DNA of 64,000 bases from CAWGAJ01 sp963820545 (GTDB taxonomy: Bacteria; Planctomycetota; Planctomycetia; Pirellulales; Thermoguttaceae). The notes under the pieces are model-generated. The model saw only the letters and a program-made list of their open reading frames with translations. It searched no databases and was not told the origin of the DNA. The position numbers and the translations under genes were made by a program. The DNA lies in contig CAWGAJ010000002.1 in assembly GCA_963820545.1 (NCBI GenBank), forward strand, positions 310,001-374,000. The letters run 5' to 3'. This document shows, one piece after another, positions 50,819 through 61,413 of this stretch (the first letter of the stretch is position 1; every line of letters begins with the position of its first letter).

Positions 50819-51976
50819 TTACGCACGCAGGGCGATAATGGCTTCCACGTCGCTGGGCTTGACGTCGCCGCGTTCGCCCAAGGGACGGGGACGTTTAGAG
50901 ATGCGTTCGGCGACCAGTTTGCCGGCCTCGGCGGGAATGTTGTAATCCTTCAGTCGCGTGCCCACTCCCAGCGAGCGGAAAAATTCCTCGGTCTTTTCGA
51001 TGGCCGCCTCGATGCGCGTTTGCTCATCGCCTTCGCGCAGGCTCCATACGCGCTCGGCGTATTGCAGAAGTTTTTTGGCCTTCCTTTCGCGATAATATCG
51101 GATGGTGCCGGGATAAACCAGGGCCAAAGTTTGGGCATGATCCAAACCGTAAAGGGCGGTAAATTCGTGGCCGATCATGTGCGTGGACCAATCTTGCGGC
51201 ACGCCGCAGCCGATCAGTCCGTTTAAGGCATTCGTGGCGCACCACATGACGTTCGCCCTAGCGCTATAGCTTTTCGGATTGGCCAGGGCCTTGGGCCCCT
51301 CTTCAATCAGGGTGAGCAGAATTGCCTCGGCCTGCCGGTCTTCCAAGGGAGAATTCACGTCGTAAGTCAGGTACTGCTCCATCACGTGCACATAGGCGTC
51401 CACAATGCCGTTGGCGGTTTGCCGCTGAGGCAGGGAAAAGGTCGTCGAGGGATCGAGGATGGAAAACTGGGGATAGACGTGCGGGCTGAGGAAGTACAAC
51501 TTCTCTCCCGTTGAGTCCCGGCTCACGACCGAGCCGTTGTTCATCTCCGAGCCCGTTGCCGGCAGTGTGAGCACATCGCCCAAAGGCAGCGCCGCCAGGG
51601 GAATTTTGCTCCAATCTTTCATGAAGTCCCAAGGATCGTCGCCGCTGTAATAAAACGAGGCGGCGACGAACTTGGCGGCGTCGACCACCGAACCTCCACC
51701 CACGGCCAAGAGAAAATCGGCCTTTTCCTTGCGTACCGACGCAAGGGCCTTCAGGCACGTTTCGTAGCGCGGATTGGGTTCAATGCCGCCGAACTCGACC
51801 ATGCACCGCCCCTCCAGGGCCTTAACGACCTGCTCGTAAACGCCGTTTTGCTTGATCGACCCGCCGCCGTAAAGCATCATCACCTGGGCCTCGGCCGGGA
51901 TCAACTTTGGCAGTTCCTTGATAGTCCCTTTGCCAAAAACAATTTTCACCGGATTATAAAAAGTGAAATTGAGCAT
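50819..51976 (-). CDS. yqhD: Iron-containing NAD(P)-dependent alcohol dehydrogenase (YqhD/BDH type)
   Basis: 385 residues from ATG 51976 (GGGAG upstream). Group III dehydrogenase: FYNPVKIVFGKGTI, nucleotide loop GGGSVVDAAKF, LPATGSEMN, and the metal site Asp in GIVDAYVHVMEQY with the three His in the later helices (STHMIGHEF and LDHAQTLALV). YqhD-type enzymes reduce short-chain aldehydes such as lactaldehyde with NADPH. Lying between lutA and lutB, it may interconvert lactaldehyde and propanediol, or take part in making lactate from deoxy-sugars. The substrate is inferred from context only. No frame defect. Confidence 0.92.
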   Translation of the reverse strand: MLNFTFYNPVKIVFGKGTIKELPKLIPAEAQVMMLYGGGSIKQNGVYEQVVKALEGRCMVEFGGIEPNPRYETCLKALASVRKEKADFLLAVGGGSVVDAAKFVAASFYYSGDDPWDFMKDWSKIPLAALPLGDVLTLPATGSEMNNGSVVSRDSTGEKLYFLSPHVYPQFSILDPSTTFSLPQRQTANGIVDAYVHVMEQYLTYDVNSPLEDRQAEAILLTLIEEGPKALANPKSYSARANVMWCATNALNGLIGCGVPQDWSTHMIGHEFTALYGLDHAQTLALVYPGTIRYYRERKAKKLLQYAERVWSLREGDEQTRIEAAIEKTEEFFRSLGVGTRLKDYNIPAEAGKLVAERISKRPRPLGERGDVKPSDVEAIIALRA

Positions 51977-52028
51977 TAGTCAATCTCCCGTAAGATGACT
52001 TAAAAAGTCGTCTTATAAAAACGTATCA

Positions 52029-52046
52029 CTCGGCACAAGTGCCGAG
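52029..52046. repeat. Short palindrome before the alcohol dehydrogenase gene
   Basis: CTCGGCAC, a 2-base loop and GTGCCGAG, followed by 'gctaaa' (family E). It lies between lutA and the alcohol dehydrogenase gene. Confidence 0.6.
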
Positions 52047-52085
52047 GCTAAACTTTTCTACCAGCTACTTTCTACCACCTACCAT

Positions 52086-52877
52086 CTACCACTTTCCATT
52101 TTCCTCCCAGCCGGCTGTCAGCACTTCGGCGATGTGTATTGTGCGGATGTGTCGCGTGGCGGGATTGCGTCGCAAGATGCCGCCGATGTGCATCAAACAA
52201 CTAATATCGTTGGAAATCACCACCTCGGCCCCGCTTTTGACGATGTTTTCCGCCTTGGTATGGCCCATGGCCAGCGAGGTGCCGGGCATCTTCACGCTAA
52301 AAGTGCCGCCAAAGCCGCAACATTCCTCGATGTTGGGCAGTTCGCAATAGTTCAGGCCGCGCACGCTGTGGAGCAACTTCAGCGGCTGTTCGGCGGCGCC
52401 TAGTTCGCGCCGGCTGTGACAGCCGATATGCAGCGTGGCTTTGTGCGGGAAGAAGGCGCCGGTATCGGTGATGCCCAGGATGTCGACCAAAAATTCGCAT
52501 AGTTCGAAAACCCTGCGGCCCACGCCAACCACTTCTTCACACGGATCCACGTGCCCGAAAAACACCCGGCACATTGCCGCGCAGGAGCCCGAAGGGCAGA
52601 CGATCCAACGGTGGCCGGCAAACACTTTGCAAAAGTGATGGATCACTCCCCGAGCCTCTTCCCAGTAGCCCGAGTTGAAGGCCGGCTGTCCGCAGCAGGT
52701 TTGGCGGTCGGGGAAAACCACCGGCACGCCGAACTGGCGCAGCAAGGCCACCGTGGCCTGGCCAATGGACGGATAAAACTGGTCGATATAACAGGGAATA
52801 AATAGCGCCACCGGCTCGCCCGATTGATATGGCGGCTGGTCCTGACGAGGCGCTGCGGCATGGAGGGAACGGATCAT
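52086..52877 (-). CDS. lutA: Lactate utilisation protein LutA (CCG-domain)
   Basis: 263 residues from ATG 52877. Two cysteine-rich CCG domains: VALFIPCYIDQFYP with RQTCCGQPAFNSGYW, and LHIGCHSRRELG with IEECCGFGGTFSVKMP. These bind a non-cubane or [4Fe-4S] cluster as in heterodisulfide reductase subunit B. LutA is part of the LutABC complex that oxidises L-lactate. It is first in the operon. An upstream Met (52970) would overlap the gap before a divergent gene and is less likely. The ribosome-binding site is weak. No frame defect. Confidence 0.93.
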   Translation of the reverse strand: MIRSLHAAAPRQDQPPYQSGEPVALFIPCYIDQFYPSIGQATVALLRQFGVPVVFPDRQTCCGQPAFNSGYWEEARGVIHHFCKVFAGHRWIVCPSGSCAAMCRVFFGHVDPCEEVVGVGRRVFELCEFLVDILGITDTGAFFPHKATLHIGCHSRRELGAAEQPLKLLHSVRGLNYCELPNIEECCGFGGTFSVKMPGTSLAMGHTKAENIVKSGAEVVISNDISCLMHIGGILRRNPATRHIRTIHIAEVLTAGWEENGKW

Positions 52878-52977
52878 GTATAAAGCCTCTGCGTTTTTAT
52901 ACCGTCCAGTCGGGCGTTTGCCCAGGGGCGCTGAATGGCAATTCTTGCTGGTAAGCTGATTCAAAAACACTTACAAT

Positions 52978-52993
52978 AGGGGACTGTCCCCTT
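52978..52993. repeat. GGGACTGTCCC palindrome
   Basis: AGGGGACTGTCCCCTT lies just before a plus-strand gene; a related element is at 59549-59592 (family J). Confidence 0.6.
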
Positions 52994-53011
52994 TGCTTCG
53001 GAGGCGCAGTC

Positions 53012-54289
53012 ATGTTCACGGGTTTAATCTTGACGGCATGGATTTTGGCTGGCGAGCCGGCCGCGCCGAAAAGCGACGACTTGAAACCGGAAATCCTCCG
53101 CCTGGTCCGACAGTTAGACTCCGACGAGCTTTCCCAGCGCGATGCAGCCGAGCAGGCCCTGATCGGCAAAGGGCCGAGCGTGCTCGACTTGCTGCCGGCC
53201 GACAACCAACGCGCTTCGGCCGAGGTGCGCGAGCGGCTCAGGCGCATCCGACAAAAACTCCAACAGCTTGCCGTTGCCGCGACGTTGAAACCGGCCCTCG
53301 TTACACTGCACGCCGATGCCTTGCCGCTCTCCAAGATCCTCGTTGCCTTGGAGGAACAGTCGGGCAACAAGATAGTGGATTATCGTGCGCAGTTCGGCCA
53401 AGCGGCGGCTGATCCGGCACTTAAGGTCGATTTCGATAAAACGCCCTTCTGGCAGGCGCTCGATGAGGTGCTGGATCAGGCCGGCATGACAATATATCCG
53501 TATTCCGACCAGCCGGGCTTGAACCTGGTCAATCGCAGCCGAGAGCAATCGCCTCGCTCAAAAAATGTCTGTTACAGCGGGCCGTTCCGCTTTGAACCAA
53601 TGCTGCTGGTCGCGCAGCGCGACCTCAGCGATCCTCAGGCGGCGTCGTTGCGCATGGTGATCGAAGCCGTCTGGGAACCGAGGCTTAAGCCCATCATGTT
53701 GCTTGAGCGCCTGGCGCATGTGGAAGCAGTCGATGACCGCCGACAGCCATTGACCGTGCAAAATCCCGATGCCGAAATGGAAGTGCCCGTGGACGGCCTG
53801 AAATCGGCGGTAGAATTGAATATCTCCTTTGCACTGCCGCCGCGCGAGGTGAAGGAAATCGCCCGCGTCAAAGGCAAACTAAGCGCGGTGGTTGCCGGCA
53901 AAATCGAGGAGTTCAGTTTCGACGATCTTCTTCAGGCCAAAAATGTGGAAAAACGCACGGCTGGCGTGACTGTCACTCTGGAACAAGTCCGGCAAGACAA
54001 TAATGCTTGGGAGGTTTTTCTGCGCGTGCGTTTTGATGAGCCGGGCGACGCCCTGGCCTCGCACCGCGGCTGGATCTTCCGCAACATAGCCTATCTCCAA
54101 GGCCCCGACGGCAAACCAATCGCTTTCCAGCGCCAGGAAACCACCCGGCAAACCAAAAACGAAATCGGCATGATGTATGTTTTCCTGCTCGATAAACCGC
54201 CGGCCGATTTGAAGTTTATTTATCAAACGCCCGGGGCGATTCTCAATGCCGAAGTGGAATATGAATTCCACAACTTGAAATTACCGTAA
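53012..54289 (+). CDS. Secreted planctomycete-type protein of unknown function
   Basis: 425 residues from ATG 53012, with GGAGG at good spacing. Short signal peptide (MFTGLILTAWILAGEPAA). Residues about 25-85 are a helical, charged segment (LVRQLDSDELSQRDAAEQAL, in HEAT-like style). Residues about 90-165 resemble a secretin or STN-type module (LSKILVALEEQSGNKIVDYR, FWQALDEVLDQAGMTIYPYS, in parts). The remainder is beta-rich. I associate this layout with planctomycete exported proteins but know no function. Divergent from lutA. No frame defect. Confidence 0.75.
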   Translation: MFTGLILTAWILAGEPAAPKSDDLKPEILRLVRQLDSDELSQRDAAEQALIGKGPSVLDLLPADNQRASAEVRERLRRIRQKLQQLAVAATLKPALVTLHADALPLSKILVALEEQSGNKIVDYRAQFGQAAADPALKVDFDKTPFWQALDEVLDQAGMTIYPYSDQPGLNLVNRSREQSPRSKNVCYSGPFRFEPMLLVAQRDLSDPQAASLRMVIEAVWEPRLKPIMLLERLAHVEAVDDRRQPLTVQNPDAEMEVPVDGLKSAVELNISFALPPREVKEIARVKGKLSAVVAGKIEEFSFDDLLQAKNVEKRTAGVTVTLEQVRQDNNAWEVFLRVRFDEPGDALASHRGWIFRNIAYLQGPDGKPIAFQRQETTRQTKNEIGMMYVFLLDKPPADLKFIYQTPGAILNAEVEYEFHNLKLP

Positions 54290-54316
54290 TCTCCAATCCC
54301 TCGCGCAGGCGCGATC

Positions 54317-54832
54317 TTACTTTGCGCGTTTCCAGACCTCGGTCCAAGGGTTATCCACGCCAATCTGAGTTAACGTGTCGCCCTCGACCTTAACCTTGAA
54401 CTTATGGACTTTAGAGATGAGATCCTTGTTGTTCTCCATGGAGTATTTGACGGTCTCGACATACTCATCGCCTTCAAGTGTATAGGTGCCGCCGAGATGG
54501 AATTCGACCTCGCCGGTATCGGGGTCCGCTTTCGTGACCGTCCAGTGCTTGCCAGTGATGAACTTGAGGCGTGCGCCCGCGACGGAAGGTTCTTCAACAT
54601 TATCCGGAGCTCCGGCCAGAATCCAGGTGCCAATCAGGTCGGTAGCAAGCTGGGACGGCTTCGGCGAAGGCGGCGGCGTTTTCTGTTCCGCGGCAACCTG
54701 GGAGGGCACCGAAGGCGGCGGCGTTGCCTTGTCCTCGCCGTAGAGGTGAGCTACCAAGGGGATTAGCAATAAGAGGAGGCTGAGGACCAAAAGTTCGGAT
54801 ACAACTGACTTTGCATTTCGTTTGAGTTTCAT
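54317..54832 (-). CDS. Exported lipocalin-like small protein
   Basis: 171 residues from ATG 54832 (GGGAAAA upstream); an upstream Met is unsupported. Signal anchor about 10-32, a Pro/Ser-rich linker (about 38-62), then a beta-barrel-like domain with LIGTWILAGAP, AGARLKFITGKHWTV, GTYTLEGDEYVETVKY and a C-terminal WTEVWKR. This pattern is that of the lipocalin-like TIGR03067/DUF family often found in planctomycetes. Ligand unknown. It converges with the preceding plus-strand gene, 27 bases away. Confidence 0.72.
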   Translation of the reverse strand: MKLKRNAKSVVSELLVLSLLLLLIPLVAHLYGEDKATPPPSVPSQVAAEQKTPPPSPKPSQLATDLIGTWILAGAPDNVEEPSVAGARLKFITGKHWTVTKADPDTGEVEFHLGGTYTLEGDEYVETVKYSMENNKDLISKVHKFKVKVEGDTLTQIGVDNPWTEVWKRAK

Positions 54833-55224
54833 GGTGTTTTCCCTTTCTCTGATGGATGGTAATGATTGGCCGGGTTCATGCCTTTGTCCAGCCTGCCGAA
54901 ACCCCTTCGGCAGCGTATTTATTGATGTTTGCAAGCAAAATGGACAGCTTTAGTAGCCATTTTGCCAGACTCTCCGGCCTCCCGCGACCAACCTACGGTC
55001 GGTGCCCGCGGCCTCGGTTATTAACCATGCAAACGTCAATAGAGTAATTTTCACCATGGGCAAGGGCATTGTCAATCAGCCTCCGCGACCCCTTTGTCTG
55101 GACGGTAATGATATCAGTGGAATGATCTTGACAGGACCGCTGGAACACGGACAATGGCCCGGCTCGAAAAAGGGGGGGCAAATCGATTTATCGAGAGGAT
55201 GGACTCGATAAGCGAGAGAAGCGA
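54833..55224. other. Gap with a family C repeat
   Basis: 392 bases between divergent genes. It contains the repeat at 54984-55013. A TTGACA word at 55128-55133 has no good -10 partner. No gene supported. Confidence 0.4.
54984..55013. repeat. Palindromic repeat family C, second copy
   Basis: 'gcgaccaacctacggtcggt' followed by 'gcccgcggcc'; shares its core and flanks with the element at 49190-49225. Confidence 0.6.
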
Positions 55225-56770
55225 ATGCAAACGAAGAATACTTCGGCATTTGAATTTGCTCCACCTTGCCCGGCCAATAGAGTAACGGGACGCGATCTTT
55301 TACTGCGGTCGGGCGCGATTATGCTCGTCGTGCTTTTCGGAGCCGTGGCGTTTTTCAACATTCCCGGCGTAATAGATGGAGCCGGAGTAGAGGCGGGGGG
55401 CTGGTTTCTGGTAATCGGCACATTGACGGCCTACTTTCTGGGATTCAGGGCACTCGAGTCGTCGCCCGATAATTCCGCGCTGCGAAAAACAATTATCGGT
55501 TTTGCAATCGGTTTCTGTTTGCTGGCGCTGCTCATTCCGCCGTTTTTTTCGTCGGATGTCTATGGCTATGGGAATATAGGTTGGCGGCACGTTAAATACG
55601 GCCTGAATCCTTACGTTTACGCGTTGAACGAGACGCCGAACTGGGAAAATGATCCGCTGTTCTTCAAGGCCTGGGAGGACATTCCCTGCAACTATGGGTT
55701 CCTGTTTACGGAATTAACGTACGCATTCTGCTGGTTGGGCAACGGCGATCGCGACCTAACGGCGTTGCTGTTTAAGCTTCTGAATGTGGTGATTTTCGGC
55801 GTCACGGCTTGGCTGGTTTGGCGGGGATGTAAGTATTTGAGACGGCCAAATCCCGAGCGCATTGTATCTTTTTTTGTGGAATCCCTTGCTTCTGCTGCAT
55901 ATCATTTCCGATGGGCACAATGACCTGATGATGGGGCTTAGCTCCACGGCCTGTATTTTATTCGTTATTGAGGGAGGATGGCTCGCGGCGATACCCTTGT
56001 TGATGGCGGGAATGTTGATTAAGCACGGTTCCGCGGCGCTTCTGCCGTTCCTGCTGCTTTATATTGTCAAACGAAACGGCAAAACCAAAGCCGCGATCGG
56101 CCTTGTTCTGGGGCTGATCTTCTTTGGAGTGGCGGCCGCGCCATACCTCATTCAAGATTGGAGCCACATACCCTGGGCGCGCATTGCAAAAAACACCTCG
56201 GAGTTGCGCTGCTATACGCTGGCGGCCTTTCTGCTCTATCCATATGATTTGGCGGCACAGTTGATTCCCGCGCTGGCAAGCTTTAAGTTCCATGTGAGGA
56301 TGGCAATCAAGTTAATCCTTTGGATTGGCTTTCTCGCCTTCTACCTGCGCCTGCTGGTTGTTCGCCTGCGCGGCCACTATAGTCCGGAGAAGTTGTTGTA
56401 CGATAGCGTGCTGGTGCAGTTTGTGTTGGTATGTATTGTCAGTTGCAAATTCTATCCCTGGTATCTCGGCATGTTCCTGCCCTTGGCTTATTGGTTGCCG
56501 GCGGGCGATAGGCTGAAACATGCGGTGATCGCCGTTGCCTGCGCTCAAGTGCTGCAATTCACGTTCATCAGGAATGCTCACGGTATAAATACGGTGATTT
56601 TGTTGCTGGGGCCGCTGGCCTACGTTTTTCTTATGCCGCCGGTGAAAAATCCCTGGCTCAAACATGCTTTGCATAAGTTGTCAGTTTTGTGGGTTAGAGC
56701 ACTTTTCGCGGTTTTGAAGGTCGAAAAAAAGGTGGAAAAATGCCCGGAAACGCTCCATGTAAAACCGTGA
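55225..56770 (+). CDS. GT-C family membrane glycosyltransferase (polyprenol-mannose type)
   Basis: About 514 residues with some eleven membrane helices. The first outside loop has the signature SSDVYGYGNIGWRHVKYGLNPY, typical of GT-C enzymes that use polyprenyl-phosphate sugars, such as mycobacterial MptA/MptB; its Asp is the expected catalytic base. Later features: NPLLLLHIISDGHNDLMMG and CKFYPWYLGMFLPLAYW. It probably adds mannose or another hexose to a lipid or glycan on the outer side of the membrane. The frame breaks at about 55868, in a T7 run: PERIV then YLFLWNP. Codon use is like the neighbours. No other glycan gene adjoins, so the acceptor cannot be guessed. Confidence 0.82.
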
Positions 56771-56885
56771 ATTGCAGGTCGATGCCTTTGGAAGATTGTG
56801 AACAGAAATGGATCGGCGTGACAACCGCTAACCCGACATTATGGCGTTGATCACCAGGGAATAGCGTATCGCATCTTTAAAAAAG

Positions 56886-56905
56886 CTCCGGCGCAAGCGG
56901 CCGGG
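56886..56905. repeat. CCGGCGCAAGCGGCCGG palindrome at the trpC 3' end
   Basis: An imperfect palindrome ending one base before the trpC stop codon; followed by 'gctaaa' as in the element at 52029-52046, suggesting a shared ancestry of these palindromes (family G). Confidence 0.5.
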
Positions 56906-57706
56906 CTAAACAGATGCCTGTCCTACTCTGCCCAGCAGTTCATCGACGGCCTGGCCGATATTGGGCTTGGCCATCAGGGTTTCGCCCACGAGCATGGCGT
57001 GCAGGCCGGCGGCCTGGAGCTCTTCGACATCGCGGCGCGTGCGGATGCCGCTTTCGCCCACCACGATCCGGCCGGCCGGCACTTGCATGCGCAGGCGCAT
57101 GCAATGCTTCAGCTCGGCGTGAAAGGTGCGCAGGTCGCGGTTGTTGATGCCCACCAGCCGGGCGCCGACGTCGAGCACGCGGCGGAGATTCGCTGCTTCG
57201 TAAAGCTCGACCAGGGGCGTCATTCCTAACTCTTCGATCAGATTGTAAAGCTCGCGAAGTTTGCGGTCATCGAGACATTCGGCGATCAACAGTACGGCAT
57301 CAGCCCCTGCTACGCGGGCTTGCCAAACCTGATACTCGTCGATAATAAAATCCTTGCGCAGCACCGGCAGATCGACTGCCGCACGAATTTTACGTAAGTG
57401 CTCCAGGCTGCCTTGAAAAAACGGCCCGTCGGTAAGCACGCTGATGCACGACGCGCCGTGCCGTTGATAAATCCGGGCGATCTCCACGGGATCGAATTCG
57501 GCGCGGATCACGCCCGCCGACGGGCTGGCCTTTTTCACCTCGGCAATCAGCCGGATCGGCGGCCCCAGTGAAAGGGCGCCGAGAAAATCGCGCACCGGCG
57601 GGGCAGCGGCCAATTGCTGGCGAAGTTTTTCCCCAGGCATATCGAGTTTTGACAACTCGATCTCTTCCCGTTTGGCAGCGACTATATCGTCGAGAATCGT
57701 GGACAT
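56906..57706 (-). CDS. trpC: Indole-3-glycerol-phosphate synthase TrpC
   Basis: 266 residues, full length. Fourth step of tryptophan synthesis: closes the indole ring of CdRP with loss of CO2 and water. Seen: ILDDIVAAKREEI, IRLIAEVKKASPSAGVI (catalytic Glu and Lys), VLTDGPFFQGS, LPVLRKDFIIDEYQV, ADAVLLIAECL, GINNRDLRTF and VVGESGIRTRRDVEEL. All active-site residues are present. It is not in a trp operon: purH lies upstream on the same strand, 184 bases away, and the downstream gene is convergent. No frame defect. Confidence 0.97.
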   Translation of the reverse strand: MSTILDDIVAAKREEIELSKLDMPGEKLRQQLAAAPPVRDFLGALSLGPPIRLIAEVKKASPSAGVIRAEFDPVEIARIYQRHGASCISVLTDGPFFQGSLEHLRKIRAAVDLPVLRKDFIIDEYQVWQARVAGADAVLLIAECLDDRKLRELYNLIEELGMTPLVELYEAANLRRVLDVGARLVGINNRDLRTFHAELKHCMRLRMQVPAGRIVVGESGIRTRRDVEELQAAGLHAMLVGETLMAKPNIGQAVDELLGRVGQASV

Positions 57707-57890
57707 GAGTTAATAGGGGATTGAGAATTAGTGGGCGGTGGGCAGTAGACAGTGCAAAAAACGTAAGCGGTTCCTTTAAAGCTTTCAGCAGTCAGCTTTC
57801 AGCCATTAACATTCAGTCTTTGTAACGCTGTCCGCTGTTCCCTGTCCGCTGTCCGCTTTTTTCATCCTTTATCCTTTATTCCTCCCATCC

Positions 57891-59458
<1,568 letters not shown>

Positions 59459-59548
59459 TCCAACACCTTGAGCCAAAAAAGAGGTAAAGCTTAACCTACT
59501 TTGTTTACGCCTTTTGCGGACGGCCGTCAAGGAGTGGCGGGCTTGGAG

Positions 59549-59592
59549 GGGGACAGTGTCCCATCCGCCACGGCGGTTCGGGACAGTCCCCG
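59549..59592. repeat. GGGACAGT palindromic element
   Basis: 'gggggacagtgtccc' and 'gggacagtcccc' flank a 'ccgccacggcgg' hairpin; related to the element at 52978-52993. Lies upstream of purH. Confidence 0.6.
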
Positions 59593-59617
59593 ATGAACGG
59601 TTACGAGTTGCCGGAGA

Positions 59618-61036
59618 TTATAGCGACTCTTCTTCCGGCTCTTTCTCGGCGGGTTCAGTGTCGGCCGCCGGCTTTTCCGGGACGGTTTCCTGATCAGACT
59701 TTTGTTCGGGGCTGGCTTTGGTCGCTTCTTCGGCGGCCTTTTTCCGCTCTTCGCCGTGAATAATCGGTTTTGTCAAGTCGATTTCCCGCAGACACTGGAT
59801 CAGCCCCGTGGGAGTTGCCAGATAGATGCGATCGGTGTCGCTGTTGATCAGTTTGACGGGCAGCGATGCCGCGGGGAGGAGATCGAGCTTGGCGCCAGTG
59901 GCGGCGTCGAGCGCCAGTATTTGTCCGGGTTTGTCCGCGCCATAGACGCGACTTTTGCTGGCCGAGACAAACTGCACAACGCCGGGGGCATACCAGATTT
60001 TTGTGCCGGTCTTTGCGTTAATACAATGAAGTCCGCCCAGGGAGGTGGCGGCGTAAAGTCGCTCATCAATTAGCACTGCCGGTTGAGTGAGCGATTCGCC
60101 CGTGGAGAAGCGCCAAAATATTTCGCCGTTTTTATCTGAAACCGCGGAGATGTAACCATCGGCGAATGCGGCGAAAATGACGCCTGAGTCGCCGGTAATT
60201 TTGGGATCGGAGGGCAGGTAAACGGGTTGGGTAATCATGGGAGCAGCCGTTTGCAGCCGATACTTTATCTCGATGTGAGAATCCGCACGGTAAACAATGC
60301 GTCCGATGTACATATAGTTTTGATCGGTAGCCCAGACGAAGTATTCTTCAAAGGCATTTTGCCGGGTGATTAACGGTTGCACCAAGGCCATGCCTTTGGA
60401 CTGGCAGCTCAACGGCGGCGGCTTTTTCTGGTTAACACGAACCTGCTGCTGCTTGGCGGAGGATTTTTCCGCGGCGGATTTTTCCGCGGCGGATTCCTCG
60501 GCGAGAAGATCCTTCTTATCCGACTTCTTTTGCAAACTGCCGAGTTGTTCCATCTTGTAACCCAAAAGCATACCGGTTAGTGTGGGCACGTAAATCCGGG
60601 CGTTGCCGACGGCCGGACCTGCGCCGGGGGCTCCGTCAATATCGGTTTCAAAAAGCATCTCGCCGGTTAAACGATTGGCCACATAAAGGCGCGAGCCGTT
60701 CACGATGGCCAATAAATTACGGCCTAAACCCGGGGTCATGCTGGGATGTTCAGGCCGGCCGATTTGTTTTGCCCAAAGCGTGGCGCCTGTTTCAGCGTCG
60801 AGGGCATGGACCATCGCCCGATCGGTCTGGGCGTAAAGGATCCCCTCGTAGAGCAGGAGATGCTTCAAGCGCGAGTGGCCGGAGTCCATTTCAACCTGCG
60901 TCCACCAAGGCCGCGTGAGGCCATGCCGCGCGGCATCGCTTTCGGCAATGATTTCGCTTCCCCTCGCCTGTGTCCACCAAACGCAAGGATACCAAGCGGC
61001 CAAAAAAGCGATGACGGAAAACAAACGTTGTAACAT
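59618..61036 (-). CDS. PQQ-like beta-propeller protein, exported
   Basis: 472 residues from ATG 61036 (AGGGGA upstream). Signal peptide MLQRLFSVIAFLAAWYPCVW. Repeats of the PQQ-like propeller blade: LLLYEGILYAQTDRAMVHALDAETGATLWAKQ (in parts), GNARIYVPTLTGMLLGYK, GVIFAAFADGYISAVS, DERLYAATSLGGLHCINAKTGTKIW, SRVYGADKPGQILALDAATG. A low-complexity Ala/Glu/Lys insert (about 185-205, AEESAAEKSAAEK) comes from a short DNA tandem repeat, and the C-terminal tail of about 50 residues is Glu/Lys/Pro-rich. Propellers of this type act as scaffolds or as quinoprotein parts; no dehydrogenase residues were identified. Confidence 0.85.
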   Translation of the reverse strand: MLQRLFSVIAFLAAWYPCVWWTQARGSEIIAESDAARHGLTRPWWTQVEMDSGHSRLKHLLLYEGILYAQTDRAMVHALDAETGATLWAKQIGRPEHPSMTPGLGRNLLAIVNGSRLYVANRLTGEMLFETDIDGAPGAGPAVGNARIYVPTLTGMLLGYKMEQLGSLQKKSDKKDLLAEESAAEKSAAEKSSAKQQQVRVNQKKPPPLSCQSKGMALVQPLITRQNAFEEYFVWATDQNYMYIGRIVYRADSHIEIKYRLQTAAPMITQPVYLPSDPKITGDSGVIFAAFADGYISAVSDKNGEIFWRFSTGESLTQPAVLIDERLYAATSLGGLHCINAKTGTKIWYAPGVVQFVSASKSRVYGADKPGQILALDAATGAKLDLLPAASLPVKLINSDTDRIYLATPTGLIQCLREIDLTKPIIHGEERKKAAEEATKASPEQKSDQETVPEKPAADTEPAEKEPEEESL

Positions 61037-61158
61037 GATGGATGATCCCCTAATACGTATCATAATAATCTACGCCGCAGTCTTATGCACGCGAAAAACA
61101 TATTGCCTCGATGGCGAAAGATTAGGGGAGCAAATAGTCCACCATTCAGCGGGGTGAC

Positions 61159-61365
61159 ATGAAAAATACGAGCCCCACTGCAAGGTGGTATTGTAGTTTG
61201 TGTCTCCTTTTTATATTTCTCATTCCAATATTGTTCTGCCTAGTTTTCTTCGGCTGCAACCAAAGACGCGACCAGCGGTCGCGGCTTAATAATGCACACA
61301 AAATGCGCGTCTGTTTCACGGAAGAGTCCCTTTCCCAATCTCCAACCCTAATCCCTAAACTCTAA
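61159..61365 (+). CDS. Doubtful small membrane or lipoprotein ORF
   Basis: 68 codons with a hydrophobic stretch and a possible lipobox (VFFGC), which is why I list it. The downstream part covers a GCGACCAGCGGTCGCGG palindrome (61267-61283) and has no homology I recognise. The ribosome-binding site is weak. It may be chance. Confidence 0.25.
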   Translation: MKNTSPTARWYCSLCLLFIFLIPILFCLVFFGCNQRRDQRSRLNNAHKMRVCFTEESLSQSPTLIPKL

Positions 61366-61413
61366 GCTCAATTTCTTTTCTCCCGCTGGACCGCTGGAGA
61401 AGTTTGCCTTACC

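Noticed and set aside
61159..61365. Confident call of a small lipoprotein gene
   Set aside because: Only the hydrophobic stretch supports it; half the frame is a palindromic repeat, so it is kept at low confidence only.
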